Part shown: positions 24,906 to 33,845 of the stretch, in pieces
Numbering within the stretch: the first letter of the stretch is position 1
How the letters are laid out: each line of letters starts with the position of its first letter
Assembly: GCA_035652535.1 (NCBI GenBank)
Contig: DASRDP010000152.1
Span: 1 to 64,000, forward strand
From: Chloroflexota bacterium
GTDB taxonomy: Bacteria; Chloroflexota; UBA6077; SHYK01
DNA length: 64,000 nt
Direction of reading: 5' to 3'
Position numbers and translations under genes: made by a program
Notes under the pieces: model-generated
Seen by the model: the letters and a program-made list of their open reading frames with translations, nothing else
Database searches by the model: none
Told to the model about the DNA's origin: nothing

Positions 24906-26629
24906 CCGAGCGCATCCTCGTCGTCGAAGACAGCCAGACCCAGGCGGAGCTGGTTCGCCTCGTCCTCGAGGACGAGGGCTACCAGGTTGTCGTCGCCGAA
25001 AATGGCCGGGTGGCGTTGGAGCGAATCAAAGAATCGCCGCCAGATTTGGTGCTCTCCGACATCATGATGCCTGAGATGGATGGCCACGAGCTGTGCCAGG
25101 CGATGAAGGCCGACGAGGGCACGCGGGTCATCCCGGTCGTGATGCTGACCTCGCTTCAGGCCCAGCACGATCGGATTCGAGCCCTCGAGAACGGCGCCGA
25201 CGATTTTCTGAGCAAGCCGGTGGACCCCGACGAGCTGGTGGCGCGCGTTCGGTCGCTCCTTCGCCTCAAAGCCGTGTACGACAAGCTCCTCCAACATGAC
25301 CAGCGCGAGACCCAGCGTGTGCTCGTAGCGGAGGACAGCCGCACCGAAGCGGAGAACCTTCGCGCACTCCTCGAAGAGGCTGGGTACGAGATCGAGCTGG
25401 TCACCGATGGCCGCAGCGCCCTCGCCCGCGCCCGCGCCGCCCCGCCGGACCTCGTCCTCACCGACGTGATCATGCCCGAGATGGATGGCGTCGCCTTCTG
25501 CCGGGCGCTGAAGGCTGCCGATGCGACGCGGCGCATCCCCGTGATCATGCTGACCTCCCTCCAGGAGCGGGGAGATCGCATCTTGGCCCTCGAGGCCGGC
25601 GCCGACGATTTCCTCACCAAGCCGATCGATCGTGCGGAGCTGCTGGCCCGCGCCCGATCGCTCCTCCGTCTGAAGGCGTTGCACGACCAGCTCACCCAGC
25701 GCGGCGACGAGATCGCGCGCCAGGCCGAGGAGCTGGCCAAGACGAACGCCGAGCTGGTCCAGCTCACCGTCGAGCTGGAAGATCGCGTGGCGGCTCGGAC
25801 CGCCGAGCTCGAGTCCAAGACGGAGGAGCTGAAAGCGACCTCGCAGCAGCTCTGGCAAACGGCCAAATTGGCGACGATGGGAGAGCTCGCGGCGAGCGTG
25901 GCCCACGAGCTGAACAACCCGCTCGCGACCGTGAGCCTGCGCATCGAATCCATGCTGGCTTCGACCGCCGAGGATGACCAGCGGCGGCGCTCCCTCGAGA
26001 TCGTCGACGCCGAAGTCGAACGCATGGCTCGGCTCGTCGCGCGGCTCCTGGAATTCAGCCGGCATACCGAGCGGCAGATCAGCACCATCGATCTCCCATC
26101 GGAGATCGCGAACTCCCTCGAGCTGGTCCAAGGGTACGTCCGTAACCGCCGCGTAACGCCGGTTACGGAGTATGCGTCGGGCCCCCTCACGATCCTCGCC
26201 GATCGTCAACAGCTCCGTCAGGTGCTCTTGAACCTCATCACGAATGCGTGCGATGCGATGGAGTCCGGAGGAACGCTGACCATTCGCGTCTATCGCGAAG
26301 ATTCAGCCGCCGTCCAGCTCGCTCCTGACCGCCGCACCGACAACGGCGGTCAGGAAGGCCGTCCGACCGTCGTCATCGAGATCGCGGACACAGGGTCTGG
26401 GATCTCGCCGGCCGATCTGGCACGGGTGACGGAGCCGTTCTTCACGACCAAGCCCGAAGGGAAGGGCACCGGCCTCGGGCTCGCCATCTGTCGGCGGATC
26501 GTGCAGGAGCATGCCGGGAAGCTCGAGATCGCCAGCGAAGTCGGCGTCGGCACGACGATTCGCGTAAAACTTCCCGCCCCGGAGACGGGCCCGAATGGAG
26601 GCGGTCGCGGCAACTATGGACCAGCATAA
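24902..26629 (+). CDS. Multi-receiver histidine kinase, REC-REC-HisKA-HATPase
   Basis: A 575-residue soluble kinase in the place where wspR would be. Receiver 1 has phospho-Asp53 (LVLSDIMMPEMDG); receiver 2 has Asp188 (LVLTDVIMPEMDG). The receivers and their following linkers (SLLRLKAVYDKL, SLLRLKALHDQL) are so alike that they look like an internal duplication. A coiled coil (about 265-320) precedes the dimerisation His335 (SVAHELNNPLATVS); the ATPase shows LITNACDAMESGG, DTGSGI and GTGLGLAIC. No membrane or DNA-binding part. It overlaps cheB by ATGA, so it belongs to the operon. Confidence 0.9.
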   Translation: MTERILVVEDSQTQAELVRLVLEDEGYQVVVAENGRVALERIKESPPDLVLSDIMMPEMDGHELCQAMKADEGTRVIPVVMLTSLQAQHDRIRALENGADDFLSKPVDPDELVARVRSLLRLKAVYDKLLQHDQRETQRVLVAEDSRTEAENLRALLEEAGYEIELVTDGRSALARARAAPPDLVLTDVIMPEMDGVAFCRALKAADATRRIPVIMLTSLQERGDRILALEAGADDFLTKPIDRAELLARARSLLRLKALHDQLTQRGDEIARQAEELAKTNAELVQLTVELEDRVAARTAELESKTEELKATSQQLWQTAKLATMGELAASVAHELNNPLATVSLRIESMLASTAEDDQRRRSLEIVDAEVERMARLVARLLEFSRHTERQISTIDLPSEIANSLELVQGYVRNRRVTPVTEYASGPLTILADRQQLRQVLLNLITNACDAMESGGTLTIRVYREDSAAVQLAPDRRTDNGGQEGRPTVVIEIADTGSGISPADLARVTEPFFTTKPEGKGTGLGLAICRRIVQEHAGKLEIASEVGVGTTIRVKLPAPETGPNGGGRGNYGPA

Positions 26630-26706
26630 CGGAGCAGACCGACATCTCCGCCGACGCTGCGCGGGCGGCGGACGGATTCGATCGCGTCCGCTACGCGGAT
26701 TGTGAG

Positions 26707-29325
26707 GTGGGCCGAGTGGTAGGACAGCCAGCATTGGGGCGCGTCCTGGTCGTCGACGACGAAACTGAGCTGATGTCGACCCTGTGCGAGATGCTCTCCG
26801 CCCAGAACTACGAGGCGGTGGGCTACACGTCACCCAAGGAGGCCTTGGACGCGCTGACGGAGCAAGACTTCGACCTCCTGTTGTCCGATCTCAGCATGCC
26901 GGAGATGGACGGCATCGAGCTGCTTCGACGGGCCCTCGAGCTGGACCCGCTCATCGTGCCGGTCATCATGACCGGCCAGGGATCAGTCCAGACCGCGGTC
27001 GAGGCGATGAAGAGCGGCGCCTTCGACTATCTGCTGAAGCCTTTCAAAATCAGCTCACTCCTTCCGCTGCTCAGCCGATGCATGGACGTGCGTCGGCTTC
27101 GCCTCGAAAACGTCCAGCTCCGCGAAACCCTCGCCATTCACGAGCTCAGCAAGGCCGTCGCCATGACGCTCGACCTGAACTCGATCCTCAACAAAGTCGC
27201 GGACGCCGCGGTGCAGCAGTGCGAGGCAGACGAGGTGTCCATCATGCTGCCGACGCGCGATGGCCGCGAGCTCTACGTTGCGGCCGTCCGCGGCGCCCAG
27301 CGCGACCACATCCTTGGCCAACGCGTGCCCTTCGATCGCGGCATCGCCGGGTGGGTCGCCCAGCACCTGGAGCCGCTGACATTGACCGGGGAAGTGAAGG
27401 ATCCGCGCTTCACCTCCGCACACCCGCGACCGGAGATTCGGTGGGCCATCTCGATGCCGATGATGGTGGGCGGCAAGCTCGTGGGCATTCTCAACGTGAA
27501 CGCGCTGCAGCGCCGCGCGTTCACCCTGGGTCAAGTCAAAGCCCTGAGCATCCTCACGACGACCGGCGCCGCCGCGCTGGAGCACACCGGCCTGTATCTG
27601 GAGGCGCGCGAGGCTGAAGCGCGCTACCGTTCGATCGCGAGCCGCCTCGCAGCCATCAACGAGTTCTCCCGGGCCGTGGGAAGCACGCTCGATCTGAAGA
27701 GCCTCTTCGGCATCATCCTGCACCACGTCTCCGCGCTGACCGAGTGCCGCTCGTGCAGCATTGCCCAGCATGACCCCTTCTCGGAATCGTTCCACGTGGT
27801 CGCGTTCTGGGAGCGCGACGGCGGCGCCGTTGTCGGTGAGCCCGACGGCGCGGAGGAGCGGGTCGTGGTCCAGGCGCCCTCGGAGGTGGGTGAGATCCGA
27901 GGCCGAAGCCCTATCGTCATCGAGGATACGCGCCAGTCGGATCAAGATCGCGTGCGGCGATTTGCCGAGCAATCGGTGCTGTCGCTGGTCTCTGTCCCGG
28001 TGGAGATCAATGGACGGCTCTGGGGAATCCTCAGCGTGGGATTCGAAGAAGTCAACGCGGCAACGCCGGACCGGGTGGAATTCCTCGGCGCCATCGCGTC
28101 CCACCTGGCCGTAGCCATCAAGAACGCGGAGCTGTACAGCCAGCTCCAGGACGCGTACGACGAGCTGCACGAAACGCAGCGGCGCGTGGTCCAGCAAGAG
28201 CGGTTGAGCGCGCTCGGTCAGATGGCCAGCGGCATCGCCCACGACCTCAACAACGCGCTGGTGCCGGCCCTGGGGTTCACCGAGCTGCTCCTCGATCGCC
28301 CCGACGGCCTCGACGATCACGACAAGGTCCGCGAGTATCTCAAGCTCGTGCAGACCGGCGCCCAGGATGCCGCCAAGATCGTCGGCAGGTTGCGCGAGTT
28401 TTACCGGGAGCGGAAAGACGATGAGGTCTTCGCCCCCGTCAGTCTCAACGTGATTGTCGAACAGGCGGTATCGCTGACCCAGCCGCGCTGGAAGGACCAG
28501 GCGCAGGCGAAGGGCGTCACCATTCGCGTCGTCACGGACCTCGCGAACGTGCCTCCCATCCTGGCCAGCGGAGCGGAGCTGCGCGAAGCAGTGGCGAATC
28601 TCATCTTCAACGCCGTCGACGCCATATCGGAGAGCGGGACGATCACGCTGCGCACGCGCCATGATGGCGGCTCGGTGTTCCTCGATGTCGCGGACACCGG
28701 AGTGGGGATGAGCGAGGAGGTGCGGCAACGCTGTCTCGAGCCATTCTTCTCGACCAAGGGCGAGCAGGGCACAGGTCTTGGTCTGCCAATGGTCTATGGC
28801 ATCGTGCAGCGACACGAAGGAAATGTCGAAATCGAAAGCGAGGAGGGTGTCGGCACGCGATTCAGCCTCGAGTTTCCCGTGCCTCGTGGCGCGGGAGCCG
28901 CGGATGATGACACCGCCCCCGGCCTGCAACAGAACCAGCTCCGCGTGCTTGTCGTGGACGACGAGCAGATGGTTCGCGAGGTTGTCGCCCAGTACCTGGC
29001 CAGCGACGGTCACACGGTTGAGACGGCGTCCAACGCGGCGGACGCGATGCAGCTCTTCAGCGAATCCGCGTTCGACCTGGTCATCACCGACCGAGGGATG
29101 CCGGAGATGACCGGCGATCAGATGGCCGGGGCGATGAAACAGACCCACCCCAACATCCCGATTATTCTGCTCACGGGGTTCGGCGACCTCATGCGGGCGA
29201 GTGGTGATCGGCCCTCATCGGTCGACGAGATCGTGAGCAAGCCCGTGCGAATCGCTGTGCTCCGGCAATCGATCGCGCGGCTCACCGCTGATCGAGCGGA
29301 CGCCCGCGCCCGCCAGTCCGACTGA
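26707..29325 (+). CDS. Hybrid histidine kinase, REC-GAF-GAF-HisKA-HATPase-REC
   Basis: An 872-residue soluble sensor kinase. Receiver 1 has Asp61 (LLLSDLSMPEMDG). Two GAF domains follow (about 150-300 and 320-480; RGIAGWVAQH and VSVPVEINGRLWGILSV are typical). The phospho-accepting His512 is in GIAHDLNNALVP, the ATPase has LIFNAVDAISESG and GTGLGLPMV, and a terminal receiver has Asp795 (LVITDRGMPEM). The GAF domains could bind a small ligand or cyclic nucleotide. The GTG start is 77 nt after the previous stop; starts a few codons downstream are possible. Probably the last gene of the chemosensory operon. Confidence 0.88.
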   Translation: MGRVVGQPALGRVLVVDDETELMSTLCEMLSAQNYEAVGYTSPKEALDALTEQDFDLLLSDLSMPEMDGIELLRRALELDPLIVPVIMTGQGSVQTAVEAMKSGAFDYLLKPFKISSLLPLLSRCMDVRRLRLENVQLRETLAIHELSKAVAMTLDLNSILNKVADAAVQQCEADEVSIMLPTRDGRELYVAAVRGAQRDHILGQRVPFDRGIAGWVAQHLEPLTLTGEVKDPRFTSAHPRPEIRWAISMPMMVGGKLVGILNVNALQRRAFTLGQVKALSILTTTGAAALEHTGLYLEAREAEARYRSIASRLAAINEFSRAVGSTLDLKSLFGIILHHVSALTECRSCSIAQHDPFSESFHVVAFWERDGGAVVGEPDGAEERVVVQAPSEVGEIRGRSPIVIEDTRQSDQDRVRRFAEQSVLSLVSVPVEINGRLWGILSVGFEEVNAATPDRVEFLGAIASHLAVAIKNAELYSQLQDAYDELHETQRRVVQQERLSALGQMASGIAHDLNNALVPALGFTELLLDRPDGLDDHDKVREYLKLVQTGAQDAAKIVGRLREFYRERKDDEVFAPVSLNVIVEQAVSLTQPRWKDQAQAKGVTIRVVTDLANVPPILASGAELREAVANLIFNAVDAISESGTITLRTRHDGGSVFLDVADTGVGMSEEVRQRCLEPFFSTKGEQGTGLGLPMVYGIVQRHEGNVEIESEEGVGTRFSLEFPVPRGAGAADDDTAPGLQQNQLRVLVVDDEQMVREVVAQYLASDGHTVETASNAADAMQLFSESAFDLVITDRGMPEMTGDQMAGAMKQTHPNIPIILLTGFGDLMRASGDRPSSVDEIVSKPVRIAVLRQSIARLTADRADARARQSD

Positions 29326-29370
29326 CCCGGCCGCGATGACGGACCGGCGGAAGGCCCGCGGGCAGGCCGT

Positions 29371-30663
29371 CTATCCGGCCCGCTGCTCCGCGAGCCCACG
29401 CTCCGCCGTCAGATCTTCGGCGGTCAAGGCCATGTGCGGGAAGTGCCCGTGCCAATCCGACCCATCGTCCTCGATGACACCGTAGGTCGCGTTGGCGTGG
29501 CGGAAGTCGTTCCGCTCGAAGTCCCGGACGAGGTGCGGCGGCTCTCTTCCGTCCTGCAACGCCTTGATGGCATCCAGGAGGTACCGGCGCACGGCGATCA
29601 CTCCTTTGTCGCTCGCCCCTAGGTGCTCCCGGCTTCGATCGAAGAGAGGCCCCATCGACTCGGTCGCGCAGGAGTCGTGCGTGAGGAAGTCGGTCATCCC
29701 GGTGAAATTGACGGCGCGCTGCATCTCGCGGTCCTGAAGGTAGTGGTTGTCCGCGTTGGGAATCCGTCGATAGTCCGGACCGATCACCAGGCGACGATGG
29801 ACGTCGGCGTCGGTGACAACGCGACTTCGACGAAAGCCAAAGTCGAACCGCCAACTGTGCGTGTCGTCGATCGGCGTGTAGAAGTGCACTTCGTACCCGT
29901 CGAGGTTTCCCGACGCGTCCCGGGTGCCAACCGGGACCGCCACCCCGACCGGCATGATCTGAGCCGAAACGCGGACGTAGCGCTTGCCGGGACCCGCCTT
30001 TCGCGTCGCGATGAGTCGCATGCCGAAATCGGCTTCCTCGGTCTCATAGGCCGGCGCCGAGTCACTCTGGTACAGGCTTTGGTCGCCATCGCGGCTAAAG
30101 GTCCGGTGGAGGAACGAGAGGTGCGAGGAATCGCACTCCCCCTCGAGCCCCTGCAGATAGTTGCACGACTGGTACGCCTTGGTCACGTACGTGTGGTCAG
30201 TCGGAACCTGGGTCCAATCGTAGTTGGGGAACAGCGGCATCCGCTCGCGCGGGCCCAGATATGCAAAGATGATCCCGGCCACCTCGTGAGTCGGGTAGGC
30301 GGGGTGGCGGAGCTTCTCCTTGAAGCGGCTGCCGGCCGGCTCGGCGGGCGTATCGACGACGTGGCCCTCGACATCGTACTTCCACCCGTGGTAGACGCAG
30401 CGGAGCCCGCACTCTTCATTCCGGCCGTAAAACAGCGACGTGCCGCGGTGGTGACAATGCTCGTCCAGCAGACCGATGCGGCCGTTCGTGTCGCGAAACG
30501 CCACCAGCTCCTCGCCCAGGATCCGGACTTGGACCGGCGGCGAGTCCGGCGTTGGGATCTCCTCGGTGAGCAGGGCCGGGATCCAATACCGTCGCATGAG
30601 ATTTCCCATCGGAGTGCCAGGCCCGGCCCGAGTGATCAGCTCGTTTTCTTCCTTCGACAGCAT
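29371..30663 (-). CDS. Rieske aromatic-ring oxygenase, alpha subunit (paralogue)
   Basis: A 430-residue paralogue of the oxygenase at 15857. Rieske ligands fall at the same positions, Cys70, His72, Cys89 and His92 (CHHRG and CVYHGW), as does the iron site Asp178, His181 and His186 (DSSHLSFLH). The start is ATG 30663 with AAGGAGG 9 nt upstream; the long frame beyond it is not coding. It is convergent with the chemosensory operon, with a 45-bp gap. No reductase or beta subunit is adjacent, so it probably uses a shared electron donor encoded elsewhere. Confidence 0.88.
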   Translation of the reverse strand: MLSKEENELITRAGPGTPMGNLMRRYWIPALLTEEIPTPDSPPVQVRILGEELVAFRDTNGRIGLLDEHCHHRGTSLFYGRNEECGLRCVYHGWKYDVEGHVVDTPAEPAGSRFKEKLRHPAYPTHEVAGIIFAYLGPRERMPLFPNYDWTQVPTDHTYVTKAYQSCNYLQGLEGECDSSHLSFLHRTFSRDGDQSLYQSDSAPAYETEEADFGMRLIATRKAGPGKRYVRVSAQIMPVGVAVPVGTRDASGNLDGYEVHFYTPIDDTHSWRFDFGFRRSRVVTDADVHRRLVIGPDYRRIPNADNHYLQDREMQRAVNFTGMTDFLTHDSCATESMGPLFDRSREHLGASDKGVIAVRRYLLDAIKALQDGREPPHLVRDFERNDFRHANATYGVIEDDGSDWHGHFPHMALTAEDLTAERGLAEQRAG

Positions 30664-30793
30664 CTGCCCTTTCCTCCTTGGCGGTTCGGGTCCCGACGGG
30701 TAGCGGTGCCGGTAGTGTAGCGCACGCCGCTCCTTGGCTAGCGGGACGTCCGTGTACCATCTTGGAGTAGCTCGATGCGAAGGACGCGAACCC

Positions 30794-31093
30794 GTGGCAC
30801 GTCGCAGACGACGCTCGTCACCACGACCAATCCCTCCGCTTCCCCGCGCCGTCGAGCGCGGGCATCCCGCGCCGCCGGCGCGCGGGAGCATCGCGCCGAC
30901 GATCGTGTGGGGCGTCGCGGCGTCGTTCACCACCGCGCTCCTGGTGATCGTCGCCCTCCTGCCGTTCTCCCAGCCGCACCTCCCCGGAACGCGCTGGAGA
31001 TTTGCCGGAATGATCCTCATCCTCGCAGTCATTACGCTGGCGCTTGCCCTGAAGGCGCTGCAGGCATTCCTTAACTGGAAGGACCCCGACTGA
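30794..31093 (+). CDS. Small two-helix membrane protein
   Basis: About 99 residues: an Arg/Pro-rich cytoplasmic head followed by two hydrophobic segments (APTIVWGVAASFTTALLVIV and GMILILAVITLALALKALQA). No family recognised. The GTG at 30794 is a plausible start; a TTG at 30734 would add 20 residues of poor quality. The gene ends 7 nt before the EamA transporter start, so the two are probably co-transcribed. Confidence 0.6.
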   Translation: MARRRRRSSPRPIPPLPRAVERGHPAPPARGSIAPTIVWGVAASFTTALLVIVALLPFSQPHLPGTRWRFAGMILILAVITLALALKALQAFLNWKDPD

Positions 31094-31100
31094 GCGCGCG

Positions 31101-32075
31101 GTGCACGGCGCCGACGGCGCGCAACAACCCGCGCCGGTGGGGCCGGCGGCGAACGACGTGACGGCACGCTCGGCGGCGCAGATTGGCTCGCACGGGCTCG
31201 ACCTCGCCGGGCTCGTCAACCTCGCCGTCGTGTATCTCGGATGGAGCGGCACGTACGTGGCGATTCGCTTCGCGGTGCGCGAGGGGTCAGGATTCCCGCC
31301 CTTCAGCCTGATCGCCGCGCGGCTTCTCGTTGCCGGCGTCGTCCTCCTCGGGTGGGCCGCGGCGCAGCGGGACCGCATCCGGCCGACCGGGCGGGAACTT
31401 GCCGCCCTCACCGTGTCGGGCGTGCTGCTCTGGGGCGGCGGAAACGGCCTCGTGGTGTGGGCCGAGCAGCGCGCCGGCGCGGGGTACGCGGCCCTGTTGA
31501 TCGCCACGACCCCGATCTGGGCATCGCTGATCACGGCCCTCCTGAATCGGCGACCTCCGACGCCCCTGCTCGCCGCCGCGCTCGTGGTCGGCTTCGCCGG
31601 CGTGGCGACCCTGGCCGCCCCGGTCCTCTCCGGCGGCTCCTCAGCCGACGTCTACGCGCTCCTCGCCCTCTTGCTGGCTCCGGCGACGTGGGCCTCGGGG
31701 TCCGTGCTCCAGGCGCGGCGGAGCGTGCCGATGTCGTCCATCGCGACCGCCGCGCACCAGCATCTGATCGGCGGGGTCCTCTTCGTCGGGCTCGCCCTCG
31801 TGGCACGGGAGCCGATGCCCAATCCGACGATGGAGGCGTGGCTTGGGTGGGGGTACCTCGTCGTGTTCGGCTCCTTGGTGACGTTCACGTCGTATCTGCG
31901 CGCCCTCAGGCTCCTCCCCACGAGCGTCGTGATGACGTACAGCTACGTCAACCCCGTGGGCGCCGTCGTCCTGGGTGCGCTCCTGCTCGGGGAAGCGGTG
32001 TCAGGCTGGACGGCCGCCGGCGCGGGCCTGGTCCTGCTCGGCGTCGCTGGTGTGTTTCGCAGCAGGCCGGCGTGA
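31101..32075 (+). CDS. EamA/DMT-family transporter
   Basis: A 324-residue inner-membrane protein with ten predicted helices arranged as two EamA repeats. The first includes WSGTYVAIRFAVREG and GLVVWAEQRAGAGYAALLIATTPIW; the second includes TFTSYLRALRLLPTSVVMTYSYVNPVGAVVLG. Members export amino acids or other metabolites; the cargo is not predictable. It starts with GTG and follows the two-helix protein by 7 nt. Confidence 0.86.
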   Translation: MHGADGAQQPAPVGPAANDVTARSAAQIGSHGLDLAGLVNLAVVYLGWSGTYVAIRFAVREGSGFPPFSLIAARLLVAGVVLLGWAAAQRDRIRPTGRELAALTVSGVLLWGGGNGLVVWAEQRAGAGYAALLIATTPIWASLITALLNRRPPTPLLAAALVVGFAGVATLAAPVLSGGSSADVYALLALLLAPATWASGSVLQARRSVPMSSIATAAHQHLIGGVLFVGLALVAREPMPNPTMEAWLGWGYLVVFGSLVTFTSYLRALRLLPTSVVMTYSYVNPVGAVVLGALLLGEAVSGWTAAGAGLVLLGVAGVFRSRPA

Positions 32076-32088
32076 TGAAAGCTGATCT

Positions 32089-32385
32089 TCAGGGTTGCGG
32101 GACCGCCCCCACCAGGCCCGGCTCGACGACGTTCTCGGCCTCGGCGGCCTTGAGCGCGGTCAAGATCGCGAAGGCCAGATCGCGGGCCGATTCCGCGCTC
32201 AGCTCAACCGCGACGCGCGCACCTGGGCCCTGCGCCTCGTTGACGAAGTCGATGAGCAGCGCGTGGTCCAACGGCGCCGAGACGGGATGATCGAAGGCCA
32301 CGTGGGCGCGATTGAGCGGAAACCAGCCAAGCTGGCCCTTGGCGCTCCCGGCGAGATCGGCATGCTCGACGATATAGGTGCACAT
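32089..32385 (-). CDS. Conserved small protein (resembles DUF6295)
   Basis: A 98-residue cytosolic protein opening MCTYIVEHADLAGSAKGQ, a start I associate from memory with the family called DUF6295. Function unknown. GAGGAGAGG precedes the ATG, and the start lies 12 nt after the dienelactone hydrolase stop on the same strand, so they probably form a two-gene unit. It is convergent with the EamA gene. Confidence 0.6.
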   Translation of the reverse strand: MCTYIVEHADLAGSAKGQLGWFPLNRAHVAFDHPVSAPLDHALLIDFVNEAQGPGARVAVELSAESARDLAFAILTALKAAEAENVVEPGLVGAVPQP

Positions 32386-32397
32386 CGGTTCCTCTCC

Positions 32398-33189
32398 TCA
32401 GCGTGCGGCGGCGCCGACCGCCGCCGGCGCTTCTGATTCAGCAGTCAGATACCGACGGTAGAAGGCCAACACCTTGCTCCACCCATCAACCGCCTGTTCC
32501 GGCCGGTAGCCCGAGCGGTCCGCGGCGAAAAACCCGTGTCCCGCGCCATCATACCGGTGAAACTCGTAGTTTTTGTTGTACTTCATCAACTCGTCTTCGG
32601 TGCGGTTCACGTGCGCGGGAGATGGGTTCGGATCGTCGTTCCCAAAGATCCCGAGCAGCGGACAGCTCAGATTTTTCGTGAGGTCGAGCACCTGGACCGG
32701 CTGCTTTGGGTTGATGTCGCCGGGTCGGTCCGCGACCACGCGGCCGCCCCAGCAGTCGACCGCCGCGTCGATGCCCGGTACCGTGCATGCCACCAGGTAG
32801 CTGTGGCGCCCACCCGAGCAGAAGCCGATGACGCCGATCCGGCCGTTATGGTTGACGAGGGTTCGCAGGTACTCCATCGAGCCCTTGACGTCCCCGATCA
32901 CCTGGTCGTCCGATACGCCGCCAGCCGCCCGCGCCGCGGCCGTGACGTCGTCCCAGCTCCCCGGGCCGAATCGACAATACAAATGGGGCGCGACCGCCGC
33001 GAAGCCGTTGTGCGCCAACTTACGCGCCACCTCCTTGGTCCAGGAGTCCCAACCGGGCGCGTGGTGAATGACGACGACTCCGCCGACTGGGCTCGGGCCC
33101 AGCGGGCGCGCGACGTACGACTCGATCACGTCGCCGTCGTACCCCGGATAGCAGACCGTTTCCGCAATCATCCCTTCGTATGGATACAC
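32398..33189 (-). CDS. Dienelactone hydrolase family protein
   Basis: An alpha/beta hydrolase of about 263 residues. The nucleophile elbow is GFCSGGR (Cys, as in dienelactone hydrolase rather than Ser), and the late His is in GAGHGFF. DLH opens 4-carboxymethylenebutenolide in chloroaromatic and catechol pathways, which suits the oxygenase-rich setting. The start is uncertain: GTG 33189 has GGGAGG 6 nt upstream, while ATG 33228 overlaps a TATAAT box and lacks a Shine-Dalgarno. Confidence 0.82.
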   Translation of the reverse strand: MYPYEGMIAETVCYPGYDGDVIESYVARPLGPSPVGGVVVIHHAPGWDSWTKEVARKLAHNGFAAVAPHLYCRFGPGSWDDVTAAARAAGGVSDDQVIGDVKGSMEYLRTLVNHNGRIGVIGFCSGGRHSYLVACTVPGIDAAVDCWGGRVVADRPGDINPKQPVQVLDLTKNLSCPLLGIFGNDDPNPSPAHVNRTEDELMKYNKNYEFHRYDGAGHGFFAADRSGYRPEQAVDGWSKVLAFYRRYLTAESEAPAAVGAAAR

Positions 33190-33226
33190 GATCGCCTCCC
33201 AGCCAACCGGACCGAAATTCGCGCCC

Positions 33227-33232
33227 ATTATA
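33227..33232 (-). promoter_or_regulatory. Consensus TATAAT box upstream of dienelactone hydrolase
   Basis: Read leftward, CCTATAATGGG gives a perfect -10 hexamer 38 nt before the GTG at 33189. No good -35 is seen. Its overlap with the alternative ATG argues against that ATG. Confidence 0.4.
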
Positions 33233-33265
33233 GGACGGACACGGTGCGCGCCTCTTCGGCAAGCG

Positions 33266-33721
33266 CTAGACGGAGGATCGAAGAGGCTGGACCGGACCGA
33301 TCTGAAGGAGCATGCCCAGCTCATCGCGGCTGACCCACTCCTCCGCGATCCGCCCGTCCTCGAAGCGGAAAATCGCGATGGCGCTCCAGCTCACTGACTT
33401 TCCAGCCGCCGCGACCCGCCCGATGCGCGTGTCCCAGTCCGCGCGGTGCACGACGCGGTGCATGATACGCGCCACGACCCGATCCGCCTCAGCAATGAGG
33501 TCCTCGATGGCCGAGTGGAACTCGGCGTAGACGCCAGCGTTCCGGAGGAAGCCTGCGCGCAGCGCCTCCCGGCCCCGGATCGGTTGGGCAAGCTCCGGCC
33601 GATGCACCACGCAATCGGCGATAAAGAGGTCGTCGATGAGCCGCGGGTCCCGCACATCGAGCCGCGCGAAGTACTCCCGCACGATCGCCTTGTTCCGCTC
33701 GAGAATGTCCAAGTCGTTCAT
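33266..33721 (-). CDS. SnoaL-like / NTF2-fold polyketide-cyclase family protein
   Basis: A 151-residue protein of the SnoaL ester-cyclase type. It has NKAIVREYFARLDVRDP at the N-terminus, IRGREALRAGFL, and the closing FRFEDGRIAEEWVSRDELGMLLQIG that is typical of the family. These small cones bind hydrophobic ligands and many are of unknown function. The ATG at 33721 has GGAG 7 nt upstream; the longer frame to 33934 is not coding-like. Confidence 0.82.
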   Translation of the reverse strand: MNDLDILERNKAIVREYFARLDVRDPRLIDDLFIADCVVHRPELAQPIRGREALRAGFLRNAGVYAEFHSAIEDLIAEADRVVARIMHRVVHRADWDTRIGRVAAAGKSVSWSAIAIFRFEDGRIAEEWVSRDELGMLLQIGPVQPLRSSV

Positions 33722-33845
33722 CCTGTCGCTCCACGCGGAGAGCCCCGGAGCATTGTCAACGGATTTGGTCGTCAGTACTCGCCCTGGGACGCCGAAACGC
33801 GAAGTGTCTCTTCCGGTTTCGCTCAGCCCTTGTGGCAGGCACTCA

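Noticed and set aside
24902-29325. A WspR-like diguanylate cyclase at the end of the chemosensory operon
   Set aside because: No GGDEF or GGEEF motif or GGDEF-like domain exists in either protein; both are histidine kinases.
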